Shown here: positions 1 through 7,916 of the stretch, in pieces
Layout of the letters: every line of letters starts with the position of its first letter
Numbering within the stretch: position 1 is the stretch's first letter
From: Nitrosospira multiformis
GTDB taxonomy: Bacteria > Pseudomonadota > Gammaproteobacteria > Burkholderiales > Nitrosomonadaceae
Length of the DNA stretch: 64,000 nt
Assembly: GCF_900111585.1 (NCBI RefSeq)
Contig: NZ_FOHI01000010.1
Location: forward strand, 1-64,000
Direction of reading: 5' to 3'
Notes under the pieces: generated by a model
Databases searched by the model: none
Told to the model about the DNA's origin: nothing
What the model saw: the letters and a program-made list of their open reading frames with translations, nothing else
Position numbers and translations under genes: made by a program

Positions 1-166
1 AATCATCGGCAATACCATTAATACCACAGATGGGTGTATCAAATTTCAATTGCCGATGTCGAAAAAACTGTATCAGTTTTAAATTGCCGTTGACACCGTA
101 CGCTATGGATGAGCCTTATTGCAACATATTCAATATAATTGTTATGTATGAACCTCGCAATCGGTA
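1..166. other. Left edge, no gene seen
   Basis: AT-rich sequence with two AATTGCCG-like words and no open frame I can support on either strand. It may hold the promoter of the gene starting near 188, but no clear promoter boxes or ribosome-binding site stand out. Confidence 0.4.
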
Positions 167-187
167 TTGTTTTTAGATAATAATTTG

Positions 188-733
188 ATGGCTATGCCTA
201 CGGTTGCGCTTCAACAAGTTACAAATCCTTTCGCTAGAAGGAATGCGAAAGGTACTTTAGAAAAACCAATCCACTTAAAGTACATCCAACGATTCCTGGT
301 CGACGTAGAAATTCGTCAAGCACTTGAGCTGGTTTGCGAGAAAGGAACGGTATATATATGGGGCGCTAAGCTTGAACGGTTGAGTCAGTCATTCAAGATG
401 TTTCCGCGTCAATGCCTATTCCTATTCAGACAAGGTGGACAGATTAACAGGGTAGGTGTTCTCAGTGAATCTATTGTTAGCCTGGAATTGGCCGAGAAAC
501 TTTGGGGTATGGATGGGGATGGCGAAACGTGGGGATTGATATTCTTTTTCCGCGAGATGATAGAGCTTTCAATACCTGCATCAGAGATTAATAGCATCCT
601 TGGCTTCCGTGAAAATAATCATTGGCAGGGCTTGATAGCGAAATCATCCCCCGAGGCAGATGAAGTAATTAAGTACATCAAGGGCGAGCGGGCAAGGCAA
701 TTAGGTAGAATGACCCTCGGAAATAGAGATTGA
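188..733 (+). CDS. Hypothetical protein with possible EVE/PUA-like domain
   Basis: Encodes about 181 residues from ATG 188. The frame is open from a TTG at 167, and neither start has a convincing ribosome-binding site. The middle of the protein (PRQCLFLFRQGGQ, then ELAEKLWG, then TWGLIFFF) has the rhythm of an EVE/PUA-like domain, a fold used by modification-dependent defence proteins to read modified bases. This is a weak resemblance by eye, not a match I can verify. The gene is AT-rich compared with the neighbouring BREX operon and converges on the minus-strand cyclase-like gene (gap about 85 bp). Its place at the edge of a defence cluster makes a defence role possible. Otherwise it is unrecognised. 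Confidence 0.55.
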   Translation: MAMPTVALQQVTNPFARRNAKGTLEKPIHLKYIQRFLVDVEIRQALELVCEKGTVYIWGAKLERLSQSFKMFPRQCLFLFRQGGQINRVGVLSESIVSLELAEKLWGMDGDGETWGLIFFFREMIELSIPASEINSILGFRENNHWQGLIAKSSPEADEVIKYIKGERARQLGRMTLGNRD

Positions 734-818
734 TAATGATCCCGCACGTCCCTCAGCATAAACACTTCGGGTGATCCGAGTCCTAAGCACAATTCATAAT
801 CTTAAACTCCTCTAACAT

Positions 819-1652
819 TCAATGCTTATATCCACTGATTTTGTTCAATTTCGAATAAAACTCTGCCAATTCAGATAACCCCATACGTTGTAATCCCGCA
901 ATCTCTCTTTTTCCTGTCACTGTATCAACCATTTCGTTGTAACGCTCCCGCATCCAAGAATATTTGATTCGTATATCTGCTTTGAAATGATGCGTAGAAC
1001 TCATTAATCCCTTCCGAATGATCTTTCCAAGATTATCAATATAAGCGGGAAAATCGTAATCTGGATCATCAAGCTCTTGATGAGCTTTAAAAAAATAGTC
1101 CACGTAATACATCCCATCAGAGTCCATTTCGAGTAATGATTCAACATATTTACGTTCTTCGCTAAGGATGTGACCCGGGCTGCGATGCTTTGCTCCAATT
1201 TCCACGATCTTACGCTCTAGAATTACCCGAGGGTACAGAGCTGCCTTGGTTTCCAACATATAGGCCTCAACAAGGGCAGGCCCAAATATATATTCATTTT
1301 TGTGAATCAACTTACCTTTAGTCACAGCACCCCGGCAGAGTAATCCTAAATTTAGCAATCCCATGATGATGTGCTTGATTTGTAGCAATGTATAAAAAAC
1401 CTCACCCGGCTCATTTGCTTTGAAAGAAATAACAATCAAATCAGAAAATATAGTTACCTGTCTTGAACTCTTGTTAGCTAATAATTTATTAAGCTCAGCA
1501 TCCTCTTCCAATATCTCCTTGATCAAGTCATAAGCACGGATAATCTGTTTTATTTTCTCAATATCGTCTTGGTTATCTTTAACTGTTTGATCAAGTAGTG
1601 ACTTAAAACCAATAATATCAATGTAGGCTACTACTCTGTTTTCATAATTCAT
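819..1652 (-). CDS. Class III nucleotidyl-cyclase-like protein next to BREX
   Basis: A 277-residue protein from ATG 1652; a start further upstream would only add residues from the neighbouring scar. It opens with YIDIIGF (Asp12) and continues with FSDLIVISF (Asp71). These two aspartates sit where class III nucleotide cyclases bind their two metal ions. A later stretch, CRGAVTKGKLIH then FGPALVEAYMLE, resembles the second half of the same fold. Families with this pattern include uncharacterised bacterial cyclase-like proteins, and Pycsar pyrimidine cyclases share the fold. Whether this one makes a cyclic nucleotide is unknown, and no cyclic-nucleotide effector lies next to it. Its start lies inside the end of the broken DUF262 frame, so it could be translated as the last gene of the BREX operon. 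Confidence 0.6.
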   Translation of the reverse strand: MNYENRVVAYIDIIGFKSLLDQTVKDNQDDIEKIKQIIRAYDLIKEILEEDAELNKLLANKSSRQVTIFSDLIVISFKANEPGEVFYTLLQIKHIIMGLLNLGLLCRGAVTKGKLIHKNEYIFGPALVEAYMLETKAALYPRVILERKIVEIGAKHRSPGHILSEERKYVESLLEMDSDGMYYVDYFFKAHQELDDPDYDFPAYIDNLGKIIRKGLMSSTHHFKADIRIKYSWMRERYNEMVDTVTGKREIAGLQRMGLSELAEFYSKLNKISGYKH

Positions 1653-2004
1653 ATGAATACCTAAGGTAACGGTACGGGCGTAGATTTTCCAGCGATCCAA
1701 AGCTGGCTATCCTTGCAGCTTGGGCGGCCGGTGGTCGGCATCGAGCTCCACCTGCTTGGCCATGACTTCGCCAGCGTGGTACCAGGACAGTGTCAATAAA
1801 GTATTCGCGCGTAGAAGCTGCATCGATCTGCTCGTTGATATCCTCCAACAGTTGATGGACTTCTTTGTCCGTCCAGACGTACTCGCGCTGATAGTCCCGA
1901 AAGATGCAGAAGCACTCCCTGAAGGCTTCCTCTATGTGCTGTACTTGTGGGTTTTCTATCTGCCATACCCGTTTTTCCTTGATTCCTGAATCCAGCTCGA
2001 TCAT
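1642..2004 (-). pseudogene. Truncated DUF262 (GmrS-type) gene, deletion scar
   Basis: Begins at ATG 2004, overlapping the pglZ stop by ATGA. The first ~70 residues carry the N-terminal signature of DUF262/GmrS proteins (FRDYQREYVWTDKEV, then LLEDINEQ, then EYFIDTVLV). GmrSD enzymes of this family cut glucosylated or otherwise modified DNA and are about 500-700 residues long. After VLV the frame runs into a tail with no family resemblance (PRWRSHGQAGG...). Another frame over the same bases reads like a natural C-terminus (HAGEVMAKQVELDADHRPP...) and stops about 1705. The best reading is a deletion that joined the start of a DUF262 gene to the end of another gene. The remaining product is probably non-functional. 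Confidence 0.65.
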
Positions 2005-4196
2005 GCTTGCCACCAGTGGGGCGGCGTCTCGTCTCGAATAATCCAGCCATCGACAGCTTTGGTTCCGTAGCGGTAGGTGGCCATAGGAACCAGCGCTTCA
2101 GCCGGCGCGCAGCCGCCGTGGTACCCATTTCGCTTGCTGGCGTAACGCAACTTGTTGTTCCAAGCCAACACAACCTCGTCCAGGCCACTGGCAGTCTTGA
2201 TTCGCTTGCCCTTCAGGGCAATCTCGCCGGGATAAGACTCCAGATTCGGTTCGCGCCATCGAGCGTTCGGACTGGCTCCCTGCATCATCGTGTCTTGGTC
2301 AAGCACGTGGCCGTGGTCGCTAGTGAATGTCACGGACCTGTCGGAGGACCGTGCTTCCGCCAACAGCGCATCCAGCCCCTTGAACTGGGCAATGTCCCAG
2401 CGAAGGCGAAGTTGGTCAGACTTCATCAAGTGATCGTCCACCGCATTGATCACAACGGCTACGACCCGTTGCCGCGTGTCGCTCAGCGCCGTTCTCAGAT
2501 CATCCGAAAGGGTGACGCCAGAACTGTCGAGCAAGTCTCGCTTGTGAAAAATGGCCGGCGGCTTGCCCGCAACAGACAGGGCCACGAGCGACGGGTAGGC
2601 ACTGAATGCTGACCTCTCCGTCGATGCCGAACCGGCACAAGGGGTACCGCAAAGCAGAGAAGTCCTCGATGCCTCTGTCGTGGAAGGCAGCATGGCCAAC
2701 AAGGTTGAGCATGACTCCTCGGCACGTTCGAACTGAACCCAACCATGTTCGGACAGGCTGTGGTGCAGCTCCAAGAAAACGGGGATGCTCATACCGTCCA
2801 CCACGATGAGCAAGCTGCGACCAGCCGCAGCAACCGGTGCGACGCATTTGTCGAGCGCGTCCTCGATCGGAATCAACGATGTCCCGTTTGGCTGATCGGC
2901 CGACAGCGATTCGGCGAATCGCCGATCAAATAAGTCCCTTCGAACGCGCGTGTTCTCTCGCAGCAGTCCGTAGGCGTTTGCCAAGTCAGCGGAGTCATCG
3001 CCTTCCAGCAGTACCGTTTGCGCCCAGTCCACCCAGGCAATCTCGTTACGATATTGCTCAGCAAGCGCGTTCAACGCTGAGGGAAAGGCAGTGGCAGTTT
3101 GCGTGAGCCAGCTCACCAAGCGCACCGCCATCTTGCACCTAAGCTCCGAGCGGCTGTTCAGAACTGGCCCGCGATGGGCCATCAGACGACCAAATCGCGA
3201 AATGGCCTGGGACAGGTTGAGTTCGTTCAGGGCGCTGGCGAATGCCTTCGTCTTTTCGCGCAGTGCTGCGCTTCCGTACCGTGCGTGCGCCGCCAGTGAC
3301 TCTGCTTTCAGCTGCGTCACCAAGGACTCGTACCGTGCGACCTGCTGCTGTTTGGCAGCCTCCGTGGCGCGCTCGAACCAAGCGTCGGCGGCTCCTGCCA
3401 GTTGGTGCGTCGTGTGCGACGAGATCGTCAGACCATCAAACAGGACTTCCAGGCGCGCGGCGACTTTCGCCCGATTCGCTTCTGTGCCAGCGGTCTTATC
3501 CTCCAAGGCTTCACAAAGCATCGCAATGGCAACCAGCTCGTCGGCACTGCCCGTGTCGATGGCCGCAAAGACGAAGCTCACCAAGTCGCCCAGCGTTTCA
3601 CGCAGCCGTTGGACTGTCTCCTGACGGGCGGTGTCCTCCAGGCTCTTGAACTGATCTCGCCGTTGGGCATCACCAGCCCACTTCAACAGGTCAAGTTCGG
3701 TCGGCGGATAGGACTCGAAGCCCAGGACAACACGAAATAGCTCTTTCCAGGCGCGGTCCTGATCCAAGACGAGTGACCGAACTGGGGCATATCCCTCTGC
3801 TGGCATGTATCGCACGAGCAGCTCAGCCAACCATCGGTGGCGGGCCAATCGCGGATCAATGTGCGCCGCCCGAAACAGCGCCAAGACGGTCTGCCAAAGG
3901 TCGTGTGTGATGGCGCGCCGCTTGGCGCAGCGAGCCAACACGTCAGCGCCCAAGCCACCCTCGTCGCCGGAGAAGAGCAGGACAACGGGTGTCGTGCTGA
4001 TCGAATGACGTCGCATGGCGTCGCGAACGGACAGTGGCGAGCTGCAGGCCGAGACTGGCCAGCTCTCGGCGTTCACATCCACCGCTGCACCTTCAAAGGC
4101 ATCTGGCGGCAGTCGCAGCAGGATGAACCTTGCCGGCGGGTCCGCCTCGTGGGCCTGCTTGGCCTGAAGACTGATCTGATGCGCTGGGACCTTCAT
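2001..4196 (-). CDS. pglZ: BREX type 2 PglZ, alkaline-phosphatase-fold protein
   Basis: A 731-residue PglZ-family protein, the signature protein of BREX systems. The C-terminal half has the metal-centre motifs of the alkaline phosphatase superfamily: VVDGMS around residue 465 with Asp467, STTEASRTS around 505-513 where the nucleophile would lie, TSDHGH at 625-630, and a late YHGGCAPAE. The N-terminal ~430 residues are helical with no motif I recognise. The exact activity of PglZ in BREX is not settled; in known systems it is needed for defence and/or methylation. The start overlaps the pglY stop by ATGA, which indicates translational coupling. The order W-X-Y-Z on one strand identifies type 2 (Pgl-like) BREX. 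The protein appears complete. Confidence 0.92.
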   Translation of the reverse strand: MKVPAHQISLQAKQAHEADPPARFILLRLPPDAFEGAAVDVNAESWPVSACSSPLSVRDAMRRHSISTTPVVLLFSGDEGGLGADVLARCAKRRAITHDLWQTVLALFRAAHIDPRLARHRWLAELLVRYMPAEGYAPVRSLVLDQDRAWKELFRVVLGFESYPPTELDLLKWAGDAQRRDQFKSLEDTARQETVQRLRETLGDLVSFVFAAIDTGSADELVAIAMLCEALEDKTAGTEANRAKVAARLEVLFDGLTISSHTTHQLAGAADAWFERATEAAKQQQVARYESLVTQLKAESLAAHARYGSAALREKTKAFASALNELNLSQAISRFGRLMAHRGPVLNSRSELRCKMAVRLVSWLTQTATAFPSALNALAEQYRNEIAWVDWAQTVLLEGDDSADLANAYGLLRENTRVRRDLFDRRFAESLSADQPNGTSLIPIEDALDKCVAPVAAAGRSLLIVVDGMSIPVFLELHHSLSEHGWVQFERAEESCSTLLAMLPSTTEASRTSLLCGTPCAGSASTERSAFSAYPSLVALSVAGKPPAIFHKRDLLDSSGVTLSDDLRTALSDTRQRVVAVVINAVDDHLMKSDQLRLRWDIAQFKGLDALLAEARSSDRSVTFTSDHGHVLDQDTMMQGASPNARWREPNLESYPGEIALKGKRIKTASGLDEVVLAWNNKLRYASKRNGYHGGCAPAEALVPMATYRYGTKAVDGWIIRDETPPHWWQA

Positions 4197-7100
4197 TCCT
4201 GTTCCCGGATCACGATCTGAATATCCACACTGACCTCGCCCAGCCCTTCAAGCAGCGCGCGTGCATCGGCCAATGCTTGCAGGGCATCGGTCTTGACCAG
4301 CCTGGCGCGCTCCATTCGCTGCGGTGCTTTCATGCCGGGTTCCGGCTCTGGCTCCGGTGTGGGCTGAGCCTGCGGGGTCGGTGGCGTTGCCCGGTTGGCA
4401 ACATCAGCCAGCAGGGTTCCCGCATCGCGTTCGAACTGGGCGACGGCGGTTTGGAGTCCGTCGACGTATTCGTAGCGGAGAACAGCGTGCGCAAGACCCT
4501 CCAGAATCTGATTGGCACGCGGTGCGAATTCACCGCTGCCGCCCGCGATCGAGCGCAGGCTGTTGATCAGATAGTGCTTGGCCTCAACACGCGCCAGCGC
4601 CTGCACACCACCGAGAACCGCCTTGGCTTCGGCGACTTCCTCGGTGCTGAAATCCAGTCTCGACACGATGTTGACGAGGTCAATCTCAAAGCTGCTGGAC
4701 TCCATGGCGACAAACCAGTCGCGCAGACGTGTCGCACCTGTCTTGCGCAGGGCAGGCTCGCCCCTGGCGACGACATCGGTCTGCACCAATGTCATCAACT
4801 GCTCGACCACGCGCAGGTAGTTCGGCAAATGAGCTGCAGTGTCAGTCACGCGCTTGCGTGCCGCGCGTGAAAATTCAACCAGCCCTGGCGCTGATCGATA
4901 CAGCGCCGCCATGGCGGGGTCCAGCATTTCGCCAGCGAGCTTGGTGGCCTTGTCCCACTCTGCCGTTGTCGGCAAGGGCTGCTCGCGCACCTCGCATTCG
5001 TTGGGCACGTTGCCGATTTCGCCCTTGAACGGTTGGCCGAAGTGGTACAGGGAGCGATTGCTCTTGGCCAGCCAGGTCAGGATCACCAGATCTTGCAGGT
5101 CGTCGCGCAGGCCGCGCCGGTCGGGAAGGTCGAGCCAGCGGCGCAGGTCAGTCACGGTGGGCTCGCGGCCCGACTGCTGGGCGATTTGTCGGGCAAAGTG
5201 CTGCGACCAGTCATCGCGCAACTGCAGCGCTGCTTCGCCCACCTCGGCCAGATCAAGCTTGGGAGCAATGCGCTTGGCGTCGTCCCGAAGCGAGGCTTCG
5301 AGCTCGACCCGATGGGCCGGCTTTTGGGCTGCCAGCACCATCAGATCAGCGAGGCGTTTCACCGCAATCGGCCTGGGCTCGGCGTCAAAGTGCGGGTGGG
5401 CCGGAAACTCGTAGTCGAGGGCTTGCTCGGCCAATTTTTCGAACGCGTCTTTGAAGTTGGCCGCTACAGGTGGGCGCAACACCAAAGACGGATCGAGGCT
5501 GAAATAGTGTTCGTCGACGGTTTGTGCGGGGTCCAGCGCCTCCTGAGCCACACTGTTGAGTCCATAGGCCGTGTAGAGGCAATTGTGAATGAACTGGCGC
5601 AGTTGGTCCCGCTGGTTGGTCAGCAGTACGCGTGCCTGCTCACGGTCGGCTTGCGACAGTTGGCTGGCGTACTGGTCCAGGTTGTTGCCACGCAGGACGA
5701 AATTGATGACCACCAGTCGCCCCAACTGGTCCTGGGTGTTGGGGGACAGGAAGGACGGCAGCCAGGCCATCGATCGACCGACCCGGCCGTCGTTAAGAAA
5801 ACCGTTGATCTTGGCCACATCGTCTTGTGGTCCGTGTTCGGGTTGGTGGTCGAACGGGAAGTCGATCAGGATGCGCCACGTCCCCTCACGGCCCTTGAGG
5901 GTGTCGAAAGACTGCTCACGGACATTGCCAAACAGGATCTCTGCGTTGCGGCGCGAGCCGCGCCAGCTGATCTCCATCTCGGGCGGCAGCAGGCTGGAGC
6001 CGACATCGGCCAAGCCCAAACCGTCGGTGATCAACTGCCTGACTTCCGCCTGCCGGTTGCCCTGCGTGTCGAAAGACATCGCGTTGGCCAGGATGGCGTC
6101 GGTATCGACCTTGGCGACTTCCACCGACAAGGTCGGGTTCGGCGAGTCGTCGGCAATCTTGATCTCACCCGCCTGACCAGCCCAGCGCTTGAGCTTGGTC
6201 AGTACCGTGATGCCCTCACTACCGGGAACCGGCGTGCGGATCGTGCCGTGGTTCAGTGCAGCCAGCTTGGTCGGTGTCAGGTTCTTCAGCGCTTCAACTT
6301 CGGGCGCCAGTGCCGCCAACACCAGGGTCTTGAGCAGACGGGCGTCGTTTTGCAGCGCGGCCGCCTTCTTGGGATCGGCCTTGCCTGACTCGATGTCTTC
6401 CCTGGTCACACCGTGCTGGGTTTCCAGAATCGGCAGCAAGCGACGACGCCAGAGCTGCTTGGCCTGCTCAAAGAAGAGCTTGATGCCGTGGGTGAAGGGC
6501 TCGTCGCCGTCGGCGATCACGTCGAATAGATCGCCCACCGGGATGACGTCGCCAATCTCCAGCGTGTCGGACTTGTCCACCAGCATCTGCTGCATCAGCT
6601 TGAGCGCGGTGCGTTCGCGCTGCAGCATCGACGACACGGTGATCAAGGTTTGAACCAGCGCCGGCGTGAAGGGGTACAGGTCCTGCAACATCTGCTGATC
6701 GCCGTCGCGTGTCAGCAGGGTCTGCAGCACCTCGGGCTGGCTGCTGAGCAGCTTGTTGATGGCACCTTTAAGCAGTGTCTCCTCAGCGGGGCCGCGCGTG
6801 CGCAGCAGGCGCTTTTTGGCGATCTCAGGAAGGTTGCGGTCTTCCAAGTTCACCTTGTCGAAGCGAGCCTCCCAATACTGCAGGGTGTCGGCAAACGACA
6901 ACTGCTCCGCACCGGGCATGTGTTCGCCCACCAGTTCTCGCAGATCGCGCTGGCGGGCCATGAAACTGATGATGGGCGTTGGGCGGTCAGCGTTGCTCGA
7001 CTCCACCAGCTTCGCGACCTTTTGTCCTTCGCGGGCAATCCAGGCCACGTCGGCGGCTCGGCTGGCCAGCCAAAGGATGAACTCGTCCAGGAACAGGATG

Positions 7101-7891
7101 ATGCCGTCGTAGCCCAGGTCTTTGGCGTGATGTGACATCGCCGACAACCCCTCGTCGAGCGAGGTGTACATCTCACGCTGCGAGGAAGACAGGTGGCTCA
7201 CGCTGCCGTAGAAGGCGCGGGTCAGCGCCCCGACCAGTTGGAAGCGCTCTGGGCTGCCGGGAGGCACTTTCAGCGTGACCTCGAAGCGTGCGGCGGCCCA
7301 GGTCTGCGCGACACGACCCCAGCCGCCGCCCCCTGTGGCCGCACCGGTCGCACCGTTCAGGGTGCGGAAAAAGGCCTCGTCTCCCATCTGCGTGCGCAGC
7401 TTCTGCGCGTCGTTGAGCATGCCCTCGCTCTGGTAGAAGCCAGGGCTCGGTGCGTTCGGGTGCAGGCGTGCGGTCAGCTCGGCATAGCCCGAGAACAGTG
7501 CCGATTCCAGCGTTTCGGCATTGATCATGTGGTACGGCACGACCAGGAACTTTTTGCCCTGCGTCCAGCCGTTGTGCTTGGACACCACCGAGGCCAACTC
7601 GGGCTTGCCACGGGCGGTGGTGTCACCACGCAACAGCAGCGACAGGATGGCCATGAAGTGGCTCTTACCCGAGCCGAAACTGCCGTGCAGGTACGCGCCC
7701 TTGCTCATTCGGCTGTCGATCGCGCCCTTGACCACCCCGAGAGCCTGGTCAAAACACCTCACCAATTGGGGGGTGGCGATGTAGTCGCGCACGGTTTCCG
7801 CAGGGGCATTCAAGCCGTCCGTCAGGCGAAGAACAAAGTCGCCCTGGTGGACCTGTTCGGGCAGGTCAAATATCTCGCGTAGTTTTGGCAT
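4193..7891 (-). CDS. pglY: BREX type 2 PglY ATPase
   Basis: A 1232-residue P-loop ATPase of the PglY family, the type 2 counterpart of BrxC. Walker A is HGSFGSGKSHFM at about 69-80, and the Walker B candidate is IILFLDEF at about 264-271. A proline/glutamate-rich linker (PPTPQAQPTPEPEPEP) lies near the C-terminus. It presumably acts with PglX and PglZ in the complex that recognises unmodified phage DNA; its precise role is not known. The ATG at 7891 has GAGGG nine bases upstream. The gene is 25 bp downstream of pglX and overlaps pglZ by four bases. It is intact, and the antisense open frames across it are by-products of high GC. Confidence 0.9.
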   Translation of the reverse strand: MPKLREIFDLPEQVHQGDFVLRLTDGLNAPAETVRDYIATPQLVRCFDQALGVVKGAIDSRMSKGAYLHGSFGSGKSHFMAILSLLLRGDTTARGKPELASVVSKHNGWTQGKKFLVVPYHMINAETLESALFSGYAELTARLHPNAPSPGFYQSEGMLNDAQKLRTQMGDEAFFRTLNGATGAATGGGGWGRVAQTWAAARFEVTLKVPPGSPERFQLVGALTRAFYGSVSHLSSSQREMYTSLDEGLSAMSHHAKDLGYDGIILFLDEFILWLASRAADVAWIAREGQKVAKLVESSNADRPTPIISFMARQRDLRELVGEHMPGAEQLSFADTLQYWEARFDKVNLEDRNLPEIAKKRLLRTRGPAEETLLKGAINKLLSSQPEVLQTLLTRDGDQQMLQDLYPFTPALVQTLITVSSMLQRERTALKLMQQMLVDKSDTLEIGDVIPVGDLFDVIADGDEPFTHGIKLFFEQAKQLWRRRLLPILETQHGVTREDIESGKADPKKAAALQNDARLLKTLVLAALAPEVEALKNLTPTKLAALNHGTIRTPVPGSEGITVLTKLKRWAGQAGEIKIADDSPNPTLSVEVAKVDTDAILANAMSFDTQGNRQAEVRQLITDGLGLADVGSSLLPPEMEISWRGSRRNAEILFGNVREQSFDTLKGREGTWRILIDFPFDHQPEHGPQDDVAKINGFLNDGRVGRSMAWLPSFLSPNTQDQLGRLVVINFVLRGNNLDQYASQLSQADREQARVLLTNQRDQLRQFIHNCLYTAYGLNSVAQEALDPAQTVDEHYFSLDPSLVLRPPVAANFKDAFEKLAEQALDYEFPAHPHFDAEPRPIAVKRLADLMVLAAQKPAHRVELEASLRDDAKRIAPKLDLAEVGEAALQLRDDWSQHFARQIAQQSGREPTVTDLRRWLDLPDRRGLRDDLQDLVILTWLAKSNRSLYHFGQPFKGEIGNVPNECEVREQPLPTTAEWDKATKLAGEMLDPAMAALYRSAPGLVEFSRAARKRVTDTAAHLPNYLRVVEQLMTLVQTDVVARGEPALRKTGATRLRDWFVAMESSSFEIDLVNIVSRLDFSTEEVAEAKAVLGGVQALARVEAKHYLINSLRSIAGGSGEFAPRANQILEGLAHAVLRYEYVDGLQTAVAQFERDAGTLLADVANRATPPTPQAQPTPEPEPEPGMKAPQRMERARLVKTDALQALADARALLEGLGEVSVDIQIVIREQE

Positions 7892-7916
7892 GTTGTTGTA
7901 TCCCTCGTGATTCGTG

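Noticed and set aside
1720-1989. Plus-strand frame across the DUF262 scar
   Set aside because: The opposite strand carries the DUF262 signature; this frame is its mirror.
2007-2612. Plus-strand open frame over pglZ
   Set aside because: Antisense to PglZ catalytic motifs, with no ribosome site or family likeness.
5033-6388. A long plus-strand open frame (451 codons) inside pglY
   Set aside because: It is antisense to a clear ATPase with Walker motifs. Long antisense frames are common in GC-rich genes, and its translation shows no domain.
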